A stretch of 9,520 bases of DNA from an uncultured Clostridiaceae bacterium (GTDB lineage Bacteria; Bacillota; Clostridia; Lachnospirales; Lachnospiraceae). Made by a program: the position numbers and the translations under genes. This document shows, one piece after another, positions 1 through 6,459 of the stretch. Location: positions 1 to 9,520 of the forward strand of contig CATKZA010000035.1 in assembly GCA_949841235.1 (NCBI GenBank). Direction: 5' to 3'. Positions within the stretch are counted from its first letter, which is position 1. Every line of letters begins with the position of its first letter. The notes beneath the pieces are model-generated. The model was not told the DNA's origin. It saw nothing but the letters and a program-made list of their open reading frames with translations, and searched no databases.

Positions 1-1
1 T

Positions 2-982
2 GGCGTGCCGGATGAGGTGCTGCGGGATTGCGAGCGGATCTGCGTGGTTGCCTGCGGTACGGCTATGCATGCGGGCTTGGTGGCAAAGTCTCTGGTTCAG
101 TCCAAGTTGGGAATGCATATGAATGTGGAGTACGCATCGGAATTCATGTACGGCAACCCGGTGATTGACGAGAAGACGCTGGTGCTGGCCATTTCCCAGT
201 CCGGCGAGACTATCGATACCTTGGAGGCGTTGAAGTATGCCAGGAAGAAGGGGGCGAAGAGCATTGCGGTCATCAATGTGAAGGGTTCTTCTATTGCCAG
301 AGAGAGCGATTACGTGATGTATACCTCGGCTGGGCCGGAGATTGCGGTGGCCAGCACCAAGGCGTATACCACCCAGTTGGCGGTGCTGTTCCTTTTGGTG
401 GGACGCATGGCAAAGGTGCGGGGCGTCTTTGATGATGCGGCGGAGAAGGCTTATCTGGAGAATATGGTACAGGCGCCGGATCAGATGCAGAAGGTGCTGG
501 ATCAGAAGCATGACATTCACAAGATCGCCCGGGAGATGCTGGATGCCAAGGATGCCTATATGCTGGGCAGGGGCTTGGATTATTCCATTCTTCTGGAGGG
601 CGCATTGAAGCTGAAGGAGGTTTCCTATATCCATACGGAGGCTTATGCGTCCGGGGAGCTGAAGCATGGAACCATTGCCCTGATTACGGAAAATACGCCG
701 GTAGTTGCCACGGTAACCCAGGAGAAGCTGAAGGATAAGGAACTTTCCAATATTCGGGAGGTGCAGTCCAGAGGTGCCAGCGTGGTGCTGTTCGTGAAGG
801 AGGGGATTGACTTGGCCGATGCGGAGTATGCGGATGTGTTCACCCTTCCGGCCATGATGGATGAATTTATGGTATTCCCCGCATCTGCCGCCCTGCAGCT
901 GCTGGCTTACTATGTCTCCATGGATAAGGGTCTTGACGTGGATAAGCCGAGGAACTTGGCAAAAGTGGTGACGGTGGAATAA
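2..982 (+). CDS. glmS: Glutamine--fructose-6-phosphate aminotransferase (isomerizing), C-terminal part; 5' end outside window
   Basis: This is the isomerase half of glucosamine-6-phosphate synthase, the cytoplasmic enzyme that makes glucosamine-6-phosphate from fructose-6-phosphate and glutamine and so feeds peptidoglycan synthesis. The frame is open at the left edge, so the N-terminal glutaminase domain and the true start lie outside the window. About 326 residues remain. Counting from the GTG at position 5, two SIS domains are visible: the first includes VACGTAMHAG (15-24) and SQSGET (64-69), the second includes GRGLDYSILLEGALKLKE (188-205). E205 in KLKE, H221 in ELKHG and K320 in PRNLAKVVTVE match the E. 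coli residues E488, H504 and K603 used in sugar isomerisation. The C-terminus has the exact family ending. Any upstream control, such as a glmS ribozyme, cannot be judged here. Confidence 0.96.
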   Translation, partial: GVPDEVLRDCERICVVACGTAMHAGLVAKSLVQSKLGMHMNVEYASEFMYGNPVIDEKTLVLAISQSGETIDTLEALKYARKKGAKSIAVINVKGSSIARESDYVMYTSAGPEIAVASTKAYTTQLAVLFLLVGRMAKVRGVFDDAAEKAYLENMVQAPDQMQKVLDQKHDIHKIAREMLDAKDAYMLGRGLDYSILLEGALKLKEVSYIHTEAYASGELKHGTIALITENTPVVATVTQEKLKDKELSNIREVQSRGASVVLFVKEGIDLADAEYADVFTLPAMMDEFMVFPASAALQLLAYYVSMDKGLDVDKPRNLAKVVTVE

Positions 983-985
983 AAA

Positions 986-1033
986 AAGGGAACGCCAGCG
1001 CGTTCCCTTGCAAGAATGCCGAAGGCATTCTTG
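986..1033. terminator. Tandem perfect hairpins after glmS, probable transcription terminator region
   Basis: Two 10-bp perfect stems lie side by side just after the glmS stop. The first pairs 986-995 (aagggaacgc) with 1000-1009 around a 4-nt loop. The second pairs 1011-1020 (caagaatgcc) with 1024-1033 around a GAA triloop. The first has an A-tract upstream (980-987), which gives a U-tract only for minus-strand transcripts. Neither has a plus-strand T-tract, so on the glmS strand this is not a textbook rho-independent terminator. It may still block read-through or protect the glmS mRNA 3' end. Confidence 0.55.
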
Positions 1034-1125
1034 GTTGACATAGCGTTATGTTATGAGCAATTTCCTATACAGCAAAAAAGGTGAAAAGTTAGTGTGTAAA
1101 AAAGATGTTATAAAGGCAGGGGAAC

Positions 1126-1425
1126 ATGGCAGATAATTATAATTTTAAGGAAACCACGGTCACGTTGACTGACGAGGATGGGGTGGATAAGGAATTCTAT
1201 GTGGATGAGATCTACGAGGTGCGGGGACGGCTGTATGCCGCACTGATACCTGGCCGCACGGAGAATGTGACGGAATATTATGTGTTTCGGCTCAAAGACT
1301 TGGGAGAGGATGATTTCGAGCTGGAGGATATTGACAGCGAGGAGGAGTACGATGCGGCAGCAGATGCCTACGAGGAGTGCTTGGATGCCCGCCTGTGGAA
1401 TATGACGGCAGAAGATGAATCGTAA
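1126..1425 (+). CDS. DUF1292 domain protein (YrzB/UPF0473-like), function unknown
   Basis: This is a 99-residue, strongly acidic protein that I recognise as a DUF1292 family member. The pattern is an early TVTLTDEDG strand (residues 11-19), then KEFYVDEIYEVRGRLYAALIP, a central EYYVFRL strand (50-56), and an acidic tail rich in E and D (DSEEEYDAAADAYEEC). Length and composition fit the family. No enzymatic motif, signal peptide or membrane segment is present. A purine-rich site (aggcagggg, 1114-1122) sits just before the ATG, which supports this start. The gene is transcribed in the same direction as glmS but is separated from it by tandem hairpins, and it has its own downstream terminator, so it is probably a single transcription unit. 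Biochemical role is unknown for the family as far as I can state. Confidence 0.85.
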   Translation: MADNYNFKETTVTLTDEDGVDKEFYVDEIYEVRGRLYAALIPGRTENVTEYYVFRLKDLGEDDFELEDIDSEEEYDAAADAYEECLDARLWNMTAEDES

Positions 1426-1467
1426 CGCCAAGCAAGAGCGGGAATGCAATAAGGAATGACGTGTTAA

Positions 1468-1494
1468 GTGGTGCCCTTTTGGGCACCGCTTTTG
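1468..1494 (+). terminator. Rho-independent terminator of the DUF1292 gene
   Basis: The stem ggtgccc (1470-1476) pairs perfectly with gggcacc (1481-1487) around a TTTT loop. It is extended by a wobble and a G-C pair (1468-1469 with 1488-1489) and followed directly by a T-tract at 1490-1493. It lies about 45 bp after the DUF1292 stop codon. Confidence 0.8.
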
Positions 1495-1602
1495 GATATG
1501 GTTCATTTCGCCAAGGGGTAAATAGCAACGGGAAACCACGCAAGCCCAAGATTATGGTAGAGCAGGATCAGCTGCCGCACTTTATTGTAGGAGAATTACA
1601 AG

Positions 1603-2799
1603 ATGAAAAAGTTTAAATTTATAGATTTGTTTTCGGGCATTGGCGGATTCCACCAGGCGATGGAGCAGCTGGGGGGAGAGTGCGTGCTGGCGGCGGAGAT
1701 TGATTCCTTCTGCAATAAGGTGTATCAAGAGAATTATGGCATGTCATCTGACAGGAATGTGCAGGAACTGGATGCCTTGGAAGATGTCCCGCCCCATGAT
1801 GTGCTGTGTGCGGGATTTCCCTGCCAAGCGTTCAGCAAGGCGGGCAAGCAGGAAGGCTTGGAAGATGAGACCCGGGGAACGCTGTTTTTTGAAATTGCCC
1901 GGATACTGCGGGCGCAGCACAGTCCCTATATCATATTGGAGAATGTGAGGAATCTGGTATCCCATGACCACGGCAATACTTGGAGGATTATCAGGAAGGT
2001 TTTGAAGGAATGCGGTTATCGGCTGACGGAAAAGCCGCTGATTGTCAGTCCCCACCAGTTGGGGATTCCCCAGTTGCGGGAGCGGGTGATCATTTTGGGA
2101 AAGTACGAGCCTGACAATGTGGGGGAGCCTTTGGCAATCAAAATAGAGGCGAAAAAGAAGAAGAATGATAATAGCATTTATGATGTGATTACAGAGGAGG
2201 CTGTGGAGGAGAAATATTACATCTCCCAATATGAGGAGATGGTGCTGACTGCCTGGGATGAATTTTATCAGGGAATCAATAGGAAAGTGATTGGTTTTCC
2301 CATATGGGCAGATTATTTCCGGTATGAAAAGGCACCGGAAGACTTTCCCGATTGGAAGAGGGGATTTGTGGAGAAGAATATGATGCTCTACCAAGAGAAC
2401 AGGGAGTTTATCGAAGGATGGCTGGATCGGTATGACCAGTTGAAGGATTTTGCCCCCACCCACCACAAGATGGAGTGGCAGGCGGGAACCATGATTGATA
2501 GCGTGTGGGAGGGGGTGATCCAGCTGCGCCCCTCCGGCGTGCGCATCAAAGCCCCTACCTGCTTTCCCGCACTGGTGGCAATGGTGCAGATTCCTATTAT
2601 TGGGCGTTACCGCAGGAGGCTGACGGTGGAGGAGGCGGGCAGGCTGCAAAGCTTTCCCAATCCTGTGCGGGAGAGGACGGAGGAGGGCGCGGATTCCTTC
2701 CTGTGCGATGAGAGCGACCAGCAGGCATACAAGCAGTTTGGAAATAGCGTCAATGTGGAAGTGGTAAAATATTGTGCAAGAAAGTTATTTGAATTGTGA
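1603..2799 (+). CDS. DNA (cytosine-5-)-methyltransferase, Dcm-like
   Basis: This enzyme transfers a methyl group from S-adenosylmethionine to C5 of cytosine within a specific DNA site. The 398-residue protein is full length and carries the C5-methyltransferase motifs in order: motif I FIDLFSGIGGF (6-16), motif IV GFPCQAFS (71-78) with catalytic C74, motif VI ENV (113-115), motif VIII QLRERV (157-162), motif IX RRLTVEEAGRLQSFP (338-352) and motif X QFGNSV (378-383). The stretch between about 180 and 335 is the target-recognition region. It includes a W/F-rich segment ending in EWQAG (291-295) and the segment SGVRIKAPTCFPALVAM (311-327). I cannot assign a target site. The start is supported by AGGAG at 1589-1593, nine bases before the ATG. 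A vsr gene follows 135 bp downstream on the same strand. No restriction endonuclease gene is in the window, so the enzyme is either solitary or the remnant of a restriction system. Confidence 0.95.
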   Translation: MKKFKFIDLFSGIGGFHQAMEQLGGECVLAAEIDSFCNKVYQENYGMSSDRNVQELDALEDVPPHDVLCAGFPCQAFSKAGKQEGLEDETRGTLFFEIARILRAQHSPYIILENVRNLVSHDHGNTWRIIRKVLKECGYRLTEKPLIVSPHQLGIPQLRERVIILGKYEPDNVGEPLAIKIEAKKKKNDNSIYDVITEEAVEEKYYISQYEEMVLTAWDEFYQGINRKVIGFPIWADYFRYEKAPEDFPDWKRGFVEKNMMLYQENREFIEGWLDRYDQLKDFAPTHHKMEWQAGTMIDSVWEGVIQLRPSGVRIKAPTCFPALVAMVQIPIIGRYRRRLTVEEAGRLQSFPNPVRERTEEGADSFLCDESDQQAYKQFGNSVNVEVVKYCARKLFEL

Positions 2800-2934
2800 T
2801 AGGATAGCGAAAATTACGTAGCAATGCAGAAAACCGTAGCGTCATGACAGGATGATGGGCGAACCGGGCAAGTTTGCCTGTGAGGGCGCAGCAGGGATTA
2901 TGAACGAAGTTCATGATAGAATGGAGTTGATGAG
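2800..2934 (+). other. Methylase-vsr intergenic spacer with a small GAA-triloop hairpin
   Basis: This 135-bp gap holds no terminator and no convincing promoter, so co-transcription of the methylase and vsr genes is likely (inference). It contains a perfect hairpin, atgaac (2900-2905) / gttcat (2909-2914) with a GAA loop, the self-complementary octamer gtcatgac (2841-2848), and a weak ggca/tgcc stem (2867-2878). Two partly similar copies of a catga-a-gatg pattern occur at 2841-2858 and 2910-2925. The vsr ribosome binding site, ggag, is at 2923-2926. Confidence 0.45.
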
Positions 2935-3366
2935 ATGGACGTGCTGACGAAGGAGCAGAGGCGCAAGGCGATGCAGAGAATCCGTTCCAAGGATACCAAG
3001 ATTGAACTCATTCTCCGCAAGGCTTTGTGGGAAAAGGGATACCGATACAGGAAGAATTATAAGAAGCTGCCGGGCAGTCCGGATATTGTCCTGACGAAAT
3101 ATAAGATCTGCATTTTCTGTGATGGGGAATTTTTCCATGGGAAGGATTGGGAAGTGCTGCGTCCCCGGCTGGCCAAGGGAAACAATCCTGACTACTGGCT
3201 GCCCAAGATAGAGCGGAATATGGAGAGGGACAGGGAGAATGACCAAAAACTCTTGCTCATGGGCTGGACGGTGATTCATTTCTGGGGGAAGGATATCCAG
3301 AAAAAGCCGGAAGAGTGCATCCAGGTGGTGGAGGAGGCCATATTTGACAATTATCTGGATCGGTAG
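2935..3366 (+). CDS. vsr: Very short patch repair (Vsr) endonuclease, zinc-ligand-lacking variant
   Basis: Vsr nicks DNA next to the T of a T:G mismatch formed when 5-methylcytosine deaminates, which starts repair back to C:G. The 143-residue protein has the family layout: an N-terminal MQRIRSKDTKIEL segment (13-25) corresponding to the E. coli RDTAIE region, PDIVL (49-53) with D50 matching catalytic D51, the hydrophobic strand KICIFCDGEFFHG (57-69), and NMERDREND (95-103) with D99 matching D97. Unlike E. coli Vsr, the HG of THGCFWH is DG here (D63), while H68 matches H69. The cysteines that hold zinc in the E. coli enzyme (C66, C73, C117) have no counterparts at the aligned positions. The gene follows the C5-methylase, the usual partner. 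The alternative that this is a related PD-(D/E)XK nuclease with another substrate is less likely given the neighbour. Confidence 0.9.
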   Translation: MDVLTKEQRRKAMQRIRSKDTKIELILRKALWEKGYRYRKNYKKLPGSPDIVLTKYKICIFCDGEFFHGKDWEVLRPRLAKGNNPDYWLPKIERNMERDRENDQKLLLMGWTVIHFWGKDIQKKPEECIQVVEEAIFDNYLDR

Positions 3367-3448
3367 CGGATCTGCTGATGTCAGTTAACGTAATAAAAAA
3401 TATGGAATAGATAGAGAAGACCGCCCAGTGGTGATCGATATTGTACCG

Positions 3449-3477
3449 TTGATATTTGTTAAAAAGTGAGGTATACT
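3449..3477 (+). promoter_or_regulatory. Predicted sigma-A promoter upstream of the AI-2E permease gene
   Basis: TTGATA (3449-3454) and TATACT (3472-3477) are separated by 17 bp, each matching the consensus in 5 of 6 positions. Transcription would begin near 3484, leaving a leader of about 125 bases before the GTG at 3609. The surrounding 242-bp gap (3367-3608) is visibly AT-rich and holds no gene I can support. Confidence 0.65.
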
Positions 3478-3536
3478 CATATCAATGTGTAGTACATCAT
3501 AAACTAAATTTCTTGCAGTGATGCTTGTCTATATTT

Positions 3537-3550
3537 CCAAATATATTTGG
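3537..3550. promoter_or_regulatory. 14-bp perfect palindrome in the AI-2E gene leader
   Basis: CCAAATATATTTGG is perfectly self-complementary and lies about 50 bp downstream of the predicted transcription start and about 60 bp before the start codon. It could be a binding site for a dimeric regulator or a weak hairpin in the leader. There is no second copy in the window to support either reading. Confidence 0.35.
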
Positions 3551-3608
3551 CAGATAATTACGTTTAAGAGTATTTTATGATGTTCAAGAAGAGAAAGGAT
3601 GGGGTTTC

Positions 3609-5063
3609 GTGCGTGAGGAAACATTGGAGATGGGAAAAGCCAGAGGCTGTAAAGCGGAAAGGAAGAGCGGATTGGATACGCAAGAGGGCGTAGTTGGTGA
3701 ACATCTGATAGATGGAGAGAAAGAGGATCAAGAAAAAGATCTGGCAGGCGGGGAAACGGAGGGGAAGAGCCGGAAATCTCCAGAACGGGACAGTGCCGGG
3801 GTGAAAGAGGGGGAAAATGCGGAAAAGAGGATTCGCTGGTTCCACATTAACCACAAATATATGTCTATTTGCAGGTATGCGCTTTTTGTGATTTTCTCTG
3901 CGATTTTGCTATATATTATTACTTCCCACGGCGGGCAGACAATAGCATTTTTGAAGAATATGATTCATGTGCTGACGCCCTTTCTGATTGGCGTGCTGAT
4001 TGCCTATTTTTTGAATCCTCTGGTTGCCAGGATAGATGGGCTTCTGCAGAAGAGGGTCGCCAGGGGAAGGCTGCCGAGGGTGACGTTGATATTATCGATT
4101 GTCATGGCCTATGTCATCGTGCTGGGATTTATTATCCTGGCCTTCGTCTTCGTGGTGCCCCAGGTGGGAGCCAGCATCCGGGAATTGACGGAAAAGCTTC
4201 CCGGCATGTATGGGAGCATTGCCAAAGAACTGGGTCATCTGGAGGAACGCTTTCCGGAATTGGAAAAACAGTTCCCTGCCATTAATTGGGATGACTTTAA
4301 CAAGCAGCTTGCCAGTGCCGTGCCAAATTTGGTGAGTTATGGAACCAACGTGGTAAGCAGCATCGTGCCGGTGGTGTATTCATTTTCGGTGTCCATTGTG
4401 AAATTGGCCATTAATCTGGTGCTGGGCTTGTTTATTTCCATCTATATGATTTATAGTAAAGATTCCTTCCGATATGAGGCTAAGAGGGTGGTTTATGCGC
4501 TATTTTCTGAGGAGAAAGGGGATGTGGTCTGTACTACTTTTCGAGAGTGCAATGATATTTTCGGTGCCTTTCTCATCAGCAAGGCCATTGATTCGCTGAT
4601 TATCGGTTGCCTGTGCTGCATACTGATGACGATCCTTGGATTGCCTTATGCGGTGCTGCTCAGCGTGATTGTGGGAATTACCAATATGATTCCCTATTTT
4701 GGCCCGTTTGTGGGAGCCGTTCCCGGAGTTTTGATCTATCTTTGCATTGATTGGGAACTTGCCCTGATATTTGCCATCATGATTCTGGCCTTGCAGCAAT
4801 TTGATGGGCTGATTCTGGGACCTAGGCTGTTGGGGCAATCCACGGGCTTAAGTCCCATATGGGTAATATTTGCCATCACCGTGGGTGGCGCATATTTTGG
4901 CTTTGTGGGCATGTTCATCGGCGTTCCGGTAGTGGCCGTGATTGCCCATCTGTGCAATAAATTCATCACCAACAGGCTGCAGGGAAAGAATATCAAGGCT
5001 TTGCAGCGGTTGCGGTCAGATGGCGGGTCTGCGGGCGAGGAGCCGACAGATGGGGGTGCCTAG
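3609..5063 (+). CDS. AI-2E family transporter (predicted permease)
   Basis: This is a polytopic membrane protein of the AI-2E/PerM family. Relatives include autoinducer-2 exporters and ion antiporters, so the actual substrate cannot be read from sequence. Hydrophobic segments lie at about 89-105, 113-137, 158-183, 250-282, 317-345, 347-380, 383-405 and 415-448. The soluble stretch at 185-245 between early segments is typical of the family. The diagnostic NMIPYFGPFVGAVPG (359-373) and the late GLSPIWVIFAITVGGAYFGF (413-432) are present. The first ~80 residues are unusual: highly charged, rich in E, K and G, and without predicted structure. The start is a GTG with a moderate purine-rich site upstream (aaagga near 3595); a later start, such as the Met at residue 8 or 85, cannot be excluded. 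The 3' end overlaps the opposing trmB gene by 48 bp. Confidence 0.9.
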   Translation: MREETLEMGKARGCKAERKSGLDTQEGVVGEHLIDGEKEDQEKDLAGGETEGKSRKSPERDSAGVKEGENAEKRIRWFHINHKYMSICRYALFVIFSAILLYIITSHGGQTIAFLKNMIHVLTPFLIGVLIAYFLNPLVARIDGLLQKRVARGRLPRVTLILSIVMAYVIVLGFIILAFVFVVPQVGASIRELTEKLPGMYGSIAKELGHLEERFPELEKQFPAINWDDFNKQLASAVPNLVSYGTNVVSSIVPVVYSFSVSIVKLAINLVLGLFISIYMIYSKDSFRYEAKRVVYALFSEEKGDVVCTTFRECNDIFGAFLISKAIDSLIIGCLCCILMTILGLPYAVLLSVIVGITNMIPYFGPFVGAVPGVLIYLCIDWELALIFAIMILALQQFDGLILGPRLLGQSTGLSPIWVIFAITVGGAYFGFVGMFIGVPVVAVIAHLCNKFITNRLQGKNIKALQRLRSDGGSAGEEPTDGGA

Positions 5064-5675
5064 ATGGTAAAATTTCTCCTCGTACTCTGTCATGACATTG
5101 TGTGGGGCAGGGCCGTTTTGGTGAAGGTCAAAGTTCACTTCCTCCTTTGCCCAGCCGGCAGCGTCTAATTGTTCTAAGGAAAAATCAAAAAGGGGGCGGT
5201 TGTCTGTCTTAAATTGCAGACATCCGTCCTTTTTTAAGATTTGCTCATAGAGCCGCAAATGCTCTATGGATGTGAGCCGCCTTTTGGCGTGTCGGTCTTT
5301 TGGCCAGGGATCAGAAAAATTCAGATAGATTTGCGATACTTCTTCTGGCGCAAAAAATTCTGCGATATCCGCCGCATCCATGCGCAGGAATAGGAGATTG
5401 TCCGTCTCTAACGCTTCCCGCTTATCCAGGGCCCTTACCAGCACGCTGGAATATTTTTCCACGCCAATATAGTTGATATTTGGGTGACCTTGCGCCATCT
5501 GAATGATGAATTGCCCCTTCCCCATGCCGATTTCTATGTGAATCGGGTGGTCGTTTTGGAAGAATTTTTGATTCCATAACCCTCGGTAATCAATGCCCTC
5601 TGCGCCGTCTGTCTGTATGGTGTAGGGATTGTCCAGGATGCGCTGCCCGGCCCCTTTGACATTTCTCAATCGCAT
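5016..5675 (-). CDS. trmB: tRNA (guanine-N(7)-)-methyltransferase
   Basis: TrmB methylates N7 of guanine 46 in the variable loop of tRNAs, using S-adenosylmethionine, in the cytoplasm. The 219-residue protein has normal family length. It shows the SAM-binding motif HIEIGMGKGQF (46-56), the acidic strand end GVEK (71-74), the hallmark LNFSDPWPKDRHAKRRL (118-134), FKTDNRPLFDFS (155-166) and the C-terminal MTEYEEKF (195-202), which is part of the active site in the family. On the minus strand the ATG at 5675 is preceded by AAAGGA at suitable spacing and by a good promoter. The stop lies inside the 3' end of the convergent AI-2E gene, with no terminator between the two. Confidence 0.96.
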   Translation of the reverse strand: MRLRNVKGAGQRILDNPYTIQTDGAEGIDYRGLWNQKFFQNDHPIHIEIGMGKGQFIIQMAQGHPNINYIGVEKYSSVLVRALDKREALETDNLLFLRMDAADIAEFFAPEEVSQIYLNFSDPWPKDRHAKRRLTSIEHLRLYEQILKKDGCLQFKTDNRPLFDFSLEQLDAAGWAKEEVNFDLHQNGPAPHNVMTEYEEKFYHLGTPICRLLARRPAI

Positions 5676-5708
5676 ATTGCTGTTCCTTTCTGTGGAATAG
5701 ATATGGCA

Positions 5709-5737
5709 ATCATAGCATAATTCATGGATTTCGTAAA
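5709..5737 (-). promoter_or_regulatory. Predicted sigma-A promoter of trmB
   Basis: Reading the minus strand, TTTACG (5737-5732) and TATGAT (5714-5709) are 17 bp apart, matching consensus at 4/6 and 5/6. The expected start is near 5702, giving a leader of about 27 bases to the trmB ATG. Confidence 0.6.
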
Positions 5738-5740
5738 GTT

Positions 5741-5769
5741 TTGTCAGGGAGGGAGAAGTGTGGTATAAT
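5741..5769 (+). promoter_or_regulatory. Predicted strong sigma-A promoter of the DEDDh exonuclease gene
   Basis: TTGTCA (5741-5746, 5/6) and a perfect TATAAT (5764-5769) are separated by 17 bp. The -10 is preceded by TGG, forming an extended -10 element. The leader to the ATG at 5794 would be only about 18 bases. Confidence 0.8.
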
Positions 5770-5793
5770 ATGCGGCGGAAAGGATGATGGGAA

Positions 5794-6459
5794 ATGAACC
5801 ATATTGTAATAGATTTAGAGATGAATATGATAGAAAAGCAGTTTCGGGAGGATCAGAAATTGTCCAGCGAGCTGATTGAGATAGGCGCAGTCCGTCTGGA
5901 TCAGGATTTCAAGATGCGGGACACCTATCAGACATACGTGCTACCGGATTTTGGCCCTATGGATGAGCATATCATCCAGCTGACAGGCATCACTGACGAG
6001 ATGCTGGTGGGCGCGCCGAAGTTCCGGGAGGCGATGGACGATTTTGCCGCATGGGTGGGGGAAGAACGGGCGCAGTTTTATTCCTGGAGCCTGTCAGATA
6101 TCCGCCAGTTCCAAAATGAGTCCAAGTTCAAGGGGTATACGGGAGAGATTTTGGAAACGATGGAGCGCAACTGGAATGATTTCCAGGAAGAATTTAGCAA
6201 TCTGCTGGGAATAGAGAAGAAGGTGCGGCTGAAACAGGCCGTGGCATCGGCGGATTATGAGTTTACGGGAGATGAGCATACGGCTTTGGCTGATGCGGTG
6301 AATACGGCGGAGATACTCAAACTGTCCAAGGATCGGGAGGAGTTTGAGCGGGTGATGAAGCCGGTATTGGATTTGTTTCGGATGGATCATGAGGATAATA
6401 CGCTCCTCCGCATGTGTCCGGAGTTTTTCGCCTCCCTGCCGAAATTGGAGAAGGAGTAG
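5794..6459 (+). CDS. DEDDh-type 3'-5' exonuclease domain protein (RNase T / DNA Pol III epsilon superfamily)
   Basis: The protein should remove nucleotides from 3' ends using two metal ions held by acidic residues. All expected motifs are visible in 221 residues: ExoI IDLEM (6-10) with D7 and E9, ELIEIGAVRLD (26-36), the ITDEML segment common in this family (66-71), ExoII SWSLSDIRQF (97-106) with D102, and ExoIII DEHTALADAV (160-169) with H162 and D167, the DEDDh arrangement. It has no polymerase or helicase fusion, signal peptide or membrane segment, and an uncharacterised C-terminal helical tail of about 45 residues. It resembles small standalone exonucleases of the KapD/ERI1-like type. Whether it acts on RNA or DNA cannot be told. 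It is transcribed divergently from trmB from its own promoter and appears monocistronic. An AAGG site precedes the ATG. Confidence 0.88.
   Translation: MNHIVIDLEMNMIEKQFREDQKLSSELIEIGAVRLDQDFKMRDTYQTYVLPDFGPMDEHIIQLTGITDEMLVGAPKFREAMDDFAAWVGEERAQFYSWSLSDIRQFQNESKFKGYTGEILETMERNWNDFQEEFSNLLGIEKKVRLKQAVASADYEFTGDEHTALADAVNTAEILKLSKDREEFERVMKPVLDLFRMDHEDNTLLRMCPEFFASLPKLEKE

Noticed and set aside
1035..1071. Perfect TTGACA -35 box with TATACA downstream, before the DUF1292 gene
   Set aside because: The spacing is 25 bp and no acceptable -10 lies at 16-18 bp, so I do not call a promoter.
1744..2649. 301-codon minus-strand open frame within the methylase gene
   Set aside because: It is an antisense shadow of the methylase; the plus-strand frame contains all C5-methylase motifs in order.
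3373..3382. Short palindrome ctgatgtcag after vsr as a terminator
   Set aside because: The stem is only 4 bp and no T-tract follows, so it is not convincing.
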